A stretch of DNA of 64,000 bases from Rhizodiscina lignyota (Eukaryota > Ascomycota > Dothideomycetes > Aulographales > Rhizodiscinaceae). Under the pieces are notes generated by a model, which did not search any database, had not been told where the DNA came from, and saw nothing but the letters and a program-made list of their open reading frames with translations. The stretch's first letter is position 1, and each line of letters begins with the position of its first letter. The translations under genes were made by a program, and so were the position numbers. Shown here piece after piece: positions 20,707-31,347 of this stretch. The stretch spans positions 2,266,453 to 2,330,452 of the forward strand of contig ML978122.1 in NCBI GenBank assembly GCA_010015805.1. Direction: 5' to 3'.

Positions 20707-21798
20707 TCAAAATATCTTGCTCAGAACCCTCTTGACCTCCTCGGGCTGTTCTACGCGTTTTTCTTTTGCCTTCTTCAATTTGACCTCGCTCTGCCTGAAA
20801 TGCCTCTTGAATTCTTTGCCTTTCTTTTTGACGGGCTCATCCTCACCATCGACCTCGTGCTCGGGCTGTGCCTCTTCAATGCCATTCTCCACATCACCCC
20901 TTCCTTCTCTCTCCTTCCTCTTTGCCTCCATTCCCTCTAACATCTTCGCCCTCTCGACATTCTCCACGAACATTTTCTGCTCCATCGTACTCTGCGCCAC
21001 GCCTGCCATGACCTTCGCTGCACGCTCCGCGTTTTCATTCTTCCGCTCTTCCTGTAGCTCGCGCCACTTCTTGCCCTTCAAGTATTTCAAATTCCATACA
21101 TCGTCATGATACCAACCGCCTTTCTTGCCCCCAATGATTTGCCCATTCAGCATCTCGACGACCATCTTGGCATCTCGCTTGCGTATGAACTCCACCCACC
21201 CGTCTGTGAAGTTGCGCTTGCGATTGCCCCCCGACTTGAGGCGGGATGAGCGCGCCGTGGAGTCTTCGGGTTGAAGGAAGATGCGATTTATGGCACCGTA
21301 AGGAGAGAGGAGGGTTCGGATCGTGGAGGGCTTCATGAACGGTGGGACGCGGGAGATGTAGACTACGCCAGACTTCTTCTCTTCTTTGGCTGTGAGGCCA
21401 GCATGTTTCTTAGGTAGTGCGATTGGATCTTCTGACGGGAGCGGTGGGAGGCCAAATTCAGCGTCGTCTTCAGGGATCTTCGATTGCGCGGATTGTGTGG
21501 CTTCAGAAGGTAGAGGTGGAAGACCGTATTCCGCATCGTCGTAGATCTCGTCACCAGATTCGTCCGCATCGTCTAGCACTTTGGACAGAGCAGCGCCGCC
21601 AATTAAAGCCTTGCGATGTTGGTCTTCAGAGACTCCTTCGCTTTCGTCTTCAGAATCACTGTTAACTTCCCTTCTCTTCGAAGCTCTGCTTCCTACGGCT
21701 CGTCCTCTGCTGTCTTCCAGCGCGTCTGAGTCGTATCCGGCATCATCATCATCACTTGCCTCGGCTTCTAGCCATTCGTTTCGTTTTCGTGTCGCCAT
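20707..21798 (-). CDS. ESF2: Pre-rRNA-processing protein Esf2 (ABT1 family)
   Basis: A single exon encodes 363 residues. The N-terminal 130 residues are acidic, with Asp/Glu/Ser runs and a duplicated YGLPPLPSE / FGLPPLPSE element. An RRM follows (about residues 143-245), starting GVVYISRVPPFMKPSTIRTL and containing WVEFIRKRDAKMVVEMLNG and the diagnostic GGKKGGWYHDDVWNLKYLK. The C-terminus is a charged helix. Yeast Esf2 is an SSU-processome factor that activates the helicase Dbp8 and is needed for 18S rRNA maturation. All family hallmarks are present. Confidence 0.94.
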   Translation of the reverse strand: MATRKRNEWLEAEASDDDDAGYDSDALEDSRGRAVGSRASKRREVNSDSEDESEGVSEDQHRKALIGGAALSKVLDDADESGDEIYDDAEYGLPPLPSEATQSAQSKIPEDDAEFGLPPLPSEDPIALPKKHAGLTAKEEKKSGVVYISRVPPFMKPSTIRTLLSPYGAINRIFLQPEDSTARSSRLKSGGNRKRNFTDGWVEFIRKRDAKMVVEMLNGQIIGGKKGGWYHDDVWNLKYLKGKKWRELQEERKNENAERAAKVMAGVAQSTMEQKMFVENVERAKMLEGMEAKRKEREGRGDVENGIEEAQPEHEVDGEDEPVKKKGKEFKRHFRQSEVKLKKAKEKRVEQPEEVKRVLSKIF

Positions 21799-22418
21799 GC
21801 TCTTTTAACGTGGCCGAGTGGGATGACGCCAGTGGTGATAAATTTGGCGTAGAAATTGTTCTGCGCGAGTCATGTCGAGATTTCCGAGCACGCTAGTCTG
21901 CCCTCAGCGTCGGTGTTTTATTCAAGGCTTGGCATTCTCTTTCGTCTCATCCCTTATCGAAGACGACCTTCAAAATCCTCAAAATTGACCCTACCTTGAA
22001 TGCATCCAACGACGCCTTTGAGCTTTGTAGGAGTAGGGTAGCTTCTCAACATGACCGTGTCATTTCCAATTTCAAAGTGCCTTGTTTCGAAAATAGCTGC
22101 TGTATGGCATATCGATCTTCCATTTCGAGCATCTTGAACAGTAAAATAGCCATAGACACCACATTTGAGCATAACCCGACCAAGACCCATTTCCTCCTCT
22201 AAGCCCGAGCTTACGGCCATTCAGCTTGAGCTGTGCCCAAGCTGCCCTGAGCTGTGGCGGTGCTGGTCTAAGTTCCCTCTACTAAGTCTAAGCTTACTCC
22301 AAGTAAGTTTAAGTTTAAGTACTAACTATATTCTCACCGCCACCGTCTATAGCGTTCGCAAGTGTGTGCAGCATCATTATTACCCTATCGAGCAGCTCCC
22401 GAAGACGACAAGGACGTA
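21799..22418. other. Intergenic, one weak ORF
   Basis: This region lies between two minus-strand genes. A minus-strand ORF of 88 codons (22220-21954) has no recognisable motif; I leave it uncalled. A run of TTTAAGT-like repeats occurs around 22285-22325. It should contain the ESF2 promoter and the PGS1 terminator. Confidence 0.45.
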
Positions 22419-24085
22419 TCATATCGAGAGCCCGAGGAGCTGTATCAACCATACCAGCACATACAAGATCAATTGCGTCCGCCTTTCTCCGGTCGATAGC
22501 TCCTCCCGCGTAACCCTCTGCGCATTTGCCAAAATCGAATTCTCTTCCTTCCCTATCTGGCGTTTCAGCTCTTCGTTCTTCGTCACGATCATCACGTCTT
22601 GCTCTAGATCCAGCCTCGATGATCGCTCGCCGTAGTTGTAGGACCCGATTATCGTTATGGAAGGATCGTCTTCCTCGGGCTCAGTGATCCAGAGGCCTTT
22701 TGCATGGTACGTCCATCCACCGGGCTTATCGCCTCGTCCTCTGGACCACTCAAGGAGCTGGACTTGCTGCTGGCGGCCATTATCTTCCACGCTCTTTAGG
22801 AAACGACGGGCTTGTGGTGTGAATGCTGCAGGGATATATCCAGTCAGACCTGCAGTCCCATAAAACGAGGTCGCTTCTGGCGCGCCCGTGACCATCTGGC
22901 CTTGACTAGCAGGTGTGGAGAGCAATGCAACACTCATGGAAGGAGTTGGATTGAAGTATGGGGTCGACAGTGTCCACCGTACACCTTCAAACAGCTTGCT
23001 CCCCATAGCCGATAAAACGATGCCGATAGTACGCTGCTCAGTCGACACATCTGGACCAAGGAGGGGGGCGAACTGGGCGAGAGGGTACACGATTGTGTCA
23101 GTCCCGCTAATTTCATCCGAGCAAGCTCGCTTCTCGTTCAAGTCCCTGCGGATGAGAGGGGAAAGCACCTTTCGCGCAATTTTCATAAAATCCCTCGCAT
23201 CTTCCAGAGGACTCGTGCAGTGGTTTGTGGTTGGCCATTGCAGCGCGTATGTGTGTTCAGCCGAAGAGTCTGGAGTTAATAAGAGGCTGAACCCGCACAA
23301 GGCCTTGTGGATACTTTCCAGGTAATCTGTCACCTCTCGGGATGCGAGGTGGTAATATCGGTCCTGCGGTCCGTGAAGTACTCATGAGACAGGTTTGCGC
23401 TTAATGGATATTAGGTGTCGATTACCTTTTCTTCGAAATTGTGCACAACTTACCCGGAAACAATCACTTCGTCGTCGACTCCGTAAATCTTCGTATGTTG
23501 CAAGCCGAATCCTTCATTCATTCGTTGAGGGACAATCCATTTCCAGACGCCTCTCAGATTCGGCGTACGATAAAGCCTCACTTCCACCCTCTTAAGTCCG
23601 AATTCCTCTGCTAATGGAACTAGCATCGCGGCGGGGTTCTTGTCCTTTGTGTCCCCCCCTATTTCCGCAAAGAACTCCCCACCGTCTTGATGGCGCAGAT
23701 GGTCCGATCGAGTACCGCGTAAAGCATCCATGAGGATTGAGATCTTCAGGTTCGGGTTGGCGAGGAGGGATTCGCGGATTGCGGCTCTCTATACCCCAGT
23801 CAATGTGCGGATACACTCACAGAGTCTGACCTCGACCGAACGGATTATTACCAATTCAAACGCGTCCTTCGAAATGTACATGCTGGAAAGAAATATCCGG
23901 GTCTTGGCCCCTCGGATCATCGTCACGAGCTTGTTGTAGAAGTCTTGTGGGGTGCCGATGGCATCGATTTGTTCTCCATTCAGATCAAAACGCGGTAGGA
24001 ATGCGTCCAACTTATCTGTTAGGGCACTGCTATTCATCATCTTTGCGATTGTTATTTGCAATAATGATCTCGTGGAGCTGCTCAA
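22419..24085 (-). CDS. PGS1: CDP-diacylglycerol-glycerol-3-phosphate 3-phosphatidyltransferase (Pgs1), apparent frameshift
   Basis: Three exons (24085-23852, 23788-23454, 23399-22419) encode about 516 residues; yeast Pgs1 has 521. This phospholipase D superfamily enzyme makes phosphatidylglycerophosphate, the committed step to cardiolipin in mitochondria. Both HKD half-sites are visible: HTKIYGVDDE in exon 2, and YHAKGLWI with IIGSYNYGERS in exon 3. The family motif SGANLS..YFT..QDRYY spans the start of exon 3, but its two halves lie in different frames: one base appears to be missing at about 23364-23366, where a Gln codon is expected. No intron explains this. It is most likely a sequencing indel, otherwise a broken gene. 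The C-terminal 20 residues are hydrophobic. Confidence 0.88.
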
Positions 24086-24716
24086 GGGATTGATTGAGGG
24101 ACCACAGGGGGTTGAATCTGCTTTGGTTGTCTGCTTTCTCTCTTATACGCATTGCCTATCTTTTCTCTTTAATACTTTCCTTGCATAGCGCTGAATGTCC
24201 TGTCAACTCGCCCAATTTTTCTAAAATTGGCTCCCGTGCGCGGCTAAACTACGCAGCTACCATTAGGTAGTCTTACCAATCCATATCGGTACATCGACAC
24301 ATGAAGGTGAGTGTGGCGCCATTAGGCAGGCTAGCTATACACAGTTTAATGCTACTCTAGAGCGTTCGACCCTTTGGCAGTCGTATCATAGCTTGTTGGG
24401 CTTATGATAAGCTTAGAATGCGCCACATTTGCGAAAGGCTGCAGAAGATGCACGTACTCTATGGACTCCTCCGACATTGGCGCTGTCTATCTCAACGACT
24501 AGCAGCAACGGATAATGTGAAATGGGCAAAGAACATTCCACACTTTTGGAACGCTGCTGGCTTCACCACTGCAACCTCTCTCTATTCTCGGCGAAAGGAT
24601 AAGACGCAATTCGAGTCTCTTTGTCACGCACACAAAATGCAGGATCCAAGCAAGTTTACATACTTAATAGGATAAGAAAACAAAACAGAAAACTACATGA
24701 TCGTAGGGGTGTCCTC
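24086..24716. other. Intergenic, no gene seen
   Basis: This 631-base gap holds the PGS1 promoter and the 3' end of the PAQR gene. Short plus-strand ORFs near 24418-24842 show no features. Confidence 0.5.
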
Positions 24717-25893
24717 TTAGGATCTCCTCCATGCCAAGGCATACATCTCCGCGATAGCGCCAAAACCTCTCAGAACGCCAATCAGCACTGCAACATGCCA
24801 CAAATTGTGACTGCCACCCAAGTAATCAAACCACCCAGGTAGTTGCGACTCCGGGAATCTTGCAGCATAAATAGCTGCACCAATGGCTATCGGTGTGAAA
24901 ATCCGCATTAGCGGTCTGTAGAATTCAGCCGCGGCTGAGAGCCCTTCAGCACACATCATATGGATTGATGGAAGAACAAATCCCTGAAGACATAACATTC
25001 CAAAGAAAAGAACTCGGATCCACCTTCTCGTCACGGGTAGTCGCGACGTGTCGATCTTGATCAGTGCGAGATCATGGCGGCGGAACAGAGAGGTCCAAGG
25101 CAGTACAAGACCAATGAGTCCGCCTAGAAGAGAAGGGATCATGTAGACACATTGCCAGAATGGCTGAGTGTAGAAGGCCGCGTACTGCGTGACGACCATC
25201 GAAGCCGTCACGATGAGCGATATTCCCATCATATCAACCGAGGCGAAAGCGCTCATGGACTTCAAGTCTGCGGTGCTTTTCGCCGTGTGCCAGACGACAC
25301 TGCACAGCAAGCATACTGCAGCCGCCGAAATGTATAACCCTGCGACGTAGACATCGACAGCACCACGCTGGCCTTGGAAGCTGGCTTGTGGAAAAAGGAA
25401 AATGCTGAAAAGGATTACGAGAATAACACCAAGAGCATGCGACCAGATGTTGAATGATTCGTTTGAAAGGTGGAAAAAAGACATTGCCGTATCGCGCTTC
25501 GTATTCGTGAAGCGATAGCCGCGGAGAATGGAATGATTGATCTTCCACGGCTCAGGAAGGTCCGCAAGGTCGATCAAGCCATGCTGATCTGCAAGCTTGA
25601 TGGCTTTCGCAATGGACTGTTCAAGGTCGGGGTCGTTATAATCGATGTCTTTGCCGGCTAGCCTCATCTTTGGTACTGTGCCAGTCAGGCTTATCGACTT
25701 GGTGAATCGGAATGATGCTGCTGGTACCATTTGTCTTCTCCATTACAGGCTTGGCTTCGAAAGACATCTCTTTGGTTGGAGTTCTTTGGGTAACGGGCAT
25801 GCCTTGGCAGGACGATAGCCACAGATTCCAGTAGCGGGCGATGAAGGAAGACCCCATGAAGTCTTCCAGCTGAAGCCGGAGCAAGTCTTCCAT
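24717..25893 (-). CDS. PAQR family membrane receptor (AdipoR / haemolysin III-like, Izh type)
   Basis: The conserved body is one long exon with seven hydrophobic segments. Family marks are ESFNIWSHALG before TM1, SVVWHTAKS at the end of TM2-TM3, and GGSHNLWHVAVL near the C-terminus. These supply the three zinc-binding His of the PAQR ceramidase-like site. A separate upstream exon (25893-25728) encoding a 55-residue N-terminal extension (EDFMGSSFIARYWNLWLSS) can be joined in phase by a 70-base intron with a CTGAC branch site (exon 2 from 25657), giving 368 residues. The alternative is an unspliced start at 25730 or 25667. Fungal Izh proteins act in zinc and sterol homeostasis. Confidence 0.88.
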
Positions 25894-27065
25894 GCTTTCG
25901 TACTAGTAGCTATACTAACGATGCGAAATACGTAAGTTCGAACGAGATCAATTTGAAAGCGGCCGTAGGTGAAATGAGATGGGCAGGAAAGCTAAAAACA
26001 GCGAGATAAACGTATATTGTTCGTTTGTGCCATCAACCGGAGCCTCACTCACGATGTAGCACGTGCGAGTATGAGTGAAAATAACTTCAAAGGTCAGCAG
26101 AATTCTGAGCAAAGATCTTAGTTGTTATCCTTTTCGTTTTTCCGGCGGAGGTGCGGCGCGGTGAGGTTCGCCGAGGTTCAGTATATAATAATCAAACAAA
26201 CAGTTCTCTCGACAAAGGTCAGAACCTTAAAAAAAAGGTTCAGTCGTTTAGCTGACTGAGACAACTAAGCCGTTATGAGGTAGAAAATTAGAAGAAATAG
26301 GTGTTACACTTTAGTACGCGCTACGTCACGCGTGTAAGACTAAGATCTACTATGGATGTATCCGTGCGCTACGGCCGTGCTAGTTCTCTGAAGGTTATCA
26401 TGTCGTGCCCACTCTCTGAACCTTCGAAAAGAAATAGTATATTCCAATATTAAAATCCCGATAAATGGATGATAAACATAGTAATCAGTCGGGTCGTTTG
26501 TGGCGCATCAAACTACCGAAACAGTCACGTCGTGCATATAAATGAATTTAGCCGATCAACTGGACTATTTCAGTTCTCATTGAGGAATTGCCTTTTCGAG
26601 CTGGATACGATGTGAGAACGGGCCACATCTCACCCAGACTCTCTTCAGCTCTCACGTCTCTCGCGTGCCTCGCTACTCCAAACCGCAAGCAGCCTTGATA
26701 TAGCTCGCTCAAATTTGATCGAAATGTACCTTCGGTCGGCTCTCGTCTTCGAAGAGGTTAGTAGCCAGACCTGAGCCGTCAAGGACAAGCCTACGCCTCT
26801 TTGCGAAAGTCCGCGTCGGCCAGCCGCCAAAAGCCATACAGCCAGAGTCGCTAGTAGCAATTCTGTTCTTCCATGATCTTGCTTTTGGCTTAACAGATAT
26901 TAATAACAGAGGTGCAGGTCTAGCCTGTGGTTCTTGAAAATGTATACAAAGTTATTCTGTCGTAGCAGGATGTTCTCGAAACTTTCAAAGAGGTATGACA
27001 ATGTTTATTTTATGATCCAAAGAAGACGCTCCAACTTTAAACAAGGGGAGAAAACAGAAGCAGAC
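25894..27065. other. Long intergenic region, no convincing gene
   Basis: This stretch of about 1.2 kb has mixed composition. The PAQR promoter lies at its left. Bases 26130-26430 have an odd composition, with a CGG-rich patch next to TATATAATAATC and alternating CGCG motifs. They could be a fragment of a decayed element, but no terminal repeats or ORF support this. Confidence 0.4.
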
Positions 27066-28110
27066 CTATCCAGCTTTGACCTTCCCATTGGAAATGTCTC
27101 CCTTTCTCCAGATTCCTACGAACCACACCCAGCTCTCCCATATCAGGGTGACGGTTGATACGACTTCAACGATACTAATCCAAACCGGCACACTAGGCGC
27201 ATCGTATAATCCATCATTTAATGGCGCAATCTCACCAAGTTGCTCCACAAGTGGCGAGTTCGACAAAAGGACTCCCACTGGCGCAGCTCTTGCAGCGGCT
27301 GCAAAGTCCCATGTCATGTTGAAGGTGATTATGGGCCCATAGACCAAGCGCAAAGCACCCCAACCCACAAGAACGAGACGAGACATGAATTTGTCGAGCG
27401 CGACGTTGCTATTGCCACTCCATTTAAGGAGCCGTTGAATGTTGATGCAGAGATTGGACATCTCCATGAAGAGATACTGGCGAGCGTAATAATGCACTGC
27501 TGGACGCTGAAAGGAGACATTGTAAGCCTTCAAATGAACGATATGAACACGAACGGCAACATACGAAAAATAGTGCAACGGAAGTCGACGTAACCAGGCC
27601 GTGGATCTTCATCGGTGCGCTGTGGTCCTCCCAGTTCACTAAAGTCTCCAGAAAATGCCAGACCAAGTAACCCAACGCATACGCCATGGCTTTGGCCGTA
27701 TCATCCTCATATCTGCAGATGCGGTCTTGCCAAGTTACGGCCAGCTCTCTTTGGGAGAAAAGATTCAAACGAAGAGCGAAGTACGTAGCGATGGAAGACT
27801 GTATCATCGATATGCTGACACGAAGAAACCTTCTGCGATGGATACCGACGAGCTTAGGATATGTTGCTGGCGCGAGGAGGCATGCAAGACTTGGGATGAT
27901 AAGGGAGTAAAGTGCTTGGTAGAGGGCCATCATTGAGAGTACCCGGTATGCGTGGAGATGAAAGACATGAAGGGTGAAATTCTCGGCCCAGAACTGCTGC
28001 GGATTTGATGCTGGCGACAGAGAAACATTGCTTGCCATTGGAGGTCCGAAAGGGCTTGTAAACGCTGCCAATCTCGGCTGAATAGCCGCTTCTGCACGCG
28101 AGGATGCCAT
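27066..28110 (-). CDS. TLC-domain membrane protein (TRAM/LAG1/CLN8 type)
   Basis: Two exons (28110-27565 and 27506-27066) join through a 58-base intron (GTATGT..TTTCAG, phase 0) to give 328 residues. Several hydrophobic helices are present (residues about 55-85, 100-125, 150-165, and two near the C-terminus). The central block YALGYLVWHFLETL, then KIHGLVTSTSVALFF, then YLFMEMSNLCINIQRLL and VLVGWGALRLVYGPII follows the TLC-domain order, including the E-x-S/N helix and the late R-x-x-x-G helix. Family members act on or carry sphingolipids and other lipids in the ER or Golgi. The Lag1 motif needed for ceramide synthase is not evident, so this is more like a CLN8/TMEM56-type protein. The exact function is unknown. 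Confidence 0.72.
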
Positions 28111-28633
28111 TGAGAGTCGGTAACTGCGTCAAGAAGAGTGGTAAGTTGTTGACTTCAGTGGTCTGGTCACCTCAGAGCTCAAGTACTGTGCTCTGCTACT
28201 TAATTCCCGTCAATGCAAGCGTTGGCATTGAGCTCCAGATTTAGACCCTACTATGATCTCATCTCATCTGGCTCTGGATTTCGTGCCTGACAGTTGGCAC
28301 TATATATGGCTATTTCTGTATTCTCTGAGCTGATACAGAGTACGCTAAAGCATAAGCTGATTTAATTCTAACGTTTCTCCGCATTTGAGCTTTATTAGGC
28401 ACAGCACAATGCCGCGGGTTGACGGAGCTGATTAGCATTATGCAGAACTCGTTCAAATGTGTATTGAGCTAGTGTAACTTAAGCGTTCATAATGGAATAT
28501 CTTAACTAATACGGAGTTTAGTGACGGATGAAAGTTGATATGTGAGCAGAAGCTGTACAGGATACGTTTATGAGGTAGATTTTAAGCAGATGGTGAATTA
28601 ATGGGCGAGAGACAAAAGCAACAAATCGCGCTA
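28111..28633. other. Intergenic, no gene seen
   Basis: This gap of about 520 bases lies between the TLC and P450 genes on the same strand. No supported ORF or RNA. Confidence 0.5.
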
Positions 28634-30463
28634 TTAAGCAGAAGGTGCCCACTTTCCCTCTACCGGCTGAAGTTTCAGATGTAACCTGCCCTTGATGGTT
28701 CGCACATATGAGAGCATGTTCAGCGGAGTAGGTAGAGTGTACCGCAATTCGCGGTGTCCATCCACCAGTTCCAGCTCGAACGCTCCCACCAAACCGACCA
28801 AGAAGATTTTTCCTTCATTCATGGCATATTCTCTCCCAACGCAGCTTCTGGGTCCATGCGAAAAGGGCATGAAGCTCGTCTTGTCAGTTGCGCCACCTCT
28901 GCCAGAGATGTCGTCAATCCACCGCTCTGGGCGGAACTCTTGAGCATCCTCACCCCACACGTCTTCGCGTCGGTGGATAGAACGGACCGGCGCCAACAGC
29001 TCCTCGCCCGCGAGAACATGCATATTCCCGATGTCGGCATCGCGGACAGCAATCCGAGGTATCGAGCGGGCTGCCGGTTCGAGACGAAGGACCTCCGAGA
29101 ATACTGCGTTCAGGTATGTCATCGAGCGAAGGTGATTTGGTGTGAGTTCGATTGCCGGATCCGGGATGTAATTGTAGATCTCTTCCCGCAATTTTCTTTG
29201 AACTGAAAGATTGGATGCAAGATAATGTAACGCGAAGGTCATCGTGCTCGTAAGGGTGTGGGATCTGTGGGTGAAATTAGATACGCAACAGCCTTATGGG
29301 GTAATCAACGTACGAGGCGGTGATCATAGTGATGATATGTCCATCGATTTCATCGGACGACTGGGAACCATTGAAGACAGTGTCAAGGAAGTCGGGCATC
29401 GCATCGGTATCTTCCACTTGTCCTGCTTCATTCCGCTTCAATTGTCTTTTCGTTCTCACTTTACGGGAAAACTCGAACAAACATTTTTTACCAAATTCCT
29501 GCATCTTTATTTCTGCGATTGGCAACTTGTAGATCCAGTGAAATGGCAGGAAAGTGACGAGGAGTCGATGGCACACAAATTCAAGTAGAGATGAGCCTTC
29601 TGTCTGAGAGAGGTGCAAATGAAGGAGATCAGACTTTTCGCCGCCGTCCGCAAGTAGTCCACAGTCATAGTCGAAAAGTGATTCGCCCGAGACGTCTGTG
29701 ATGAATCGATAGGTCCAGCTTGACAGTTCTATAACAGAAGACTGAGTGGTAGTGGCATGGAGCCGCCTCATGAGCTGAGAATTGAGAAGCTGGGTTTTGG
29801 ACCACGAAACAGCCACAAGCTTGCTGTAGAACTTGGAAGCCAAGCTTCTGACGATCATTCTTCTTTTTTCCTATTTTCACATCGTCAGTGAACAGTTCTC
29901 TATTACGCGGATCTATATATCGGCTTACTCTGTGCAACTGGCCATTGTATGTAAATATGGAGTGCGGCGAGATATACTCGAGTGAAACAATGAACCACAA
30001 CGGCTTCTGAAACGCTGCATATTTTGAAACTAGATACTCATTGACATCTTTCCTATCTGCGATACCGAAACGCCCAAGGCTTAGGGACTTTAACATGCGT
30101 GAAAGCCTCTGAAAGCTGCCCGGGCTCTCGGGTGTCATGTCCCAGCTCCGAACATCGACTCCCAGGCGCAGGAGAATGTTACGGATCGACTGATTCAACA
30201 CTTTTGGCTTCTGTATCTATAGATTCTGTGAGCTGTAAAGAATTATAAATGCGGGAGATGGTACCCACCAGATCGCTAAAAAGCTTTCCGAATCCAAGGA
30301 TAAGTATGAGAAGATATCGACGCGGGTACAGTGCATATAAGGCGTAAGTCGCAAGTATGAAAATAATACATCGTACAAACAGAACAAAGACTACAGATTG
30401 CTGTGAGAATGTAGAGTTTGAAGAATGATCATGTAGATCACTGAAGCCCGGTTGTGAAGTCAT
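28634..30463 (-). CDS. Cytochrome P450 monooxygenase
   Basis: Four exons give about 555 residues: 30463-30269 (tentative), about 30210-29929, 29870-29314 and 29264-28634. The introns are GTAAGC..ATAG (58 bases) and GTACGT..CACAG (49 bases); the first, GTGGGT.., is the least certain. The first exon encodes a hydrophobic anchor (VVFVLFVRCIIFILATYAL). GQLHREKRR is the C-helix motif. MITASSHTLTS is the I-helix, in the usual AGHET position. SEVLRLEP holds the K-helix ExxR, and FSHGPRSCVG is the haem-binding loop with the cysteine ligand. All essential P450 elements are intact. It is head-to-head with an MFS transporter about 880 bases away, suggesting a shared detoxification or secondary-metabolite role. 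The substrate is unknown. Confidence 0.88.
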
Positions 30464-31347
30464 AATAGGAAATATGAGAGGCGGTCAAAGGAAAAGCGAA
30501 CAACATTGCAGTAATTGAAAACTCAGGCTGTATATGTCGGGATACTCTCAGGTCGCAGTTCTGACGATGGACTGGCCGTCTCTCACAACGCTGGAGTCCG
30601 GGCTAGTCAGATATTCATGGATAACGTGAGTGCTGCAGTAACCACCACCATATCGAGAGAGTGTATTCCCGCTGAATTCCCTAAAATATCCACAATCCAA
30701 TGTCGACCATCGTAGATTCCGCTCTTGTTGAGTTCGAACAAGCGTTGATATAAGCAGGGCTATGCATGTGTATCATAAGCAGCTCCTGCACGATAGCTTC
30801 TGACGTGACACCAGGACAAAACCAGAATACGGTGAAAATTGCGTTATTATGCAGAAGCTAGTAGGGGGCCCTGGCTTAGCGCTCATACAGATTGACTACA
30901 CCCAAATTCTTCGCTGGACCTCGGTCTTGTCAGAGCAAATCGTCGCCTCGGAAACACTCACTTATTCCGCCATACTCTAAGAGTGTTGGCAGTTACGCTC
31001 TTCCCGCTAATTCGCCACTCTTTCGAATTAAACTCAGGATGCAGACTGGTTGTAGTCCATACAAAGCGGTCCACAAGAAAGAGTAATGGAGCTGACACGT
31101 CGATGGCGCTGCGATTATTCGGGGATGGAGCTCACGCCCCAATTGCTCCCCTCTCACTTACTGCCACCGTATTGTATCCCAATCGACCGAAATAGAACCC
31201 CCGAATAGGTCATATGCGCATGTCTAAGTATGTAGCGTAGACCCGAAAGTAGGGCATTACAATCCGAGGTGACTTCCATATCGTTGTCTAATCTTCGCCC
31301 TTATTCATTTTACTCTTTTCTGATGTTTGCGATTTCCCATTGATGCA
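30464..31347. other. Divergent promoter region between P450 and MFS genes
   Basis: This region of about 880 bases lies between the two divergently transcribed genes. It holds no credible ORF. A shared bidirectional promoter is possible but no specific element can be named. Confidence 0.45.

Noticed and set aside
26130-26430. Possible solo LTR or retroelement fragment
   Set aside because: Odd composition only; no terminal TG..CA repeat, target duplication or coding remnant could be identified.
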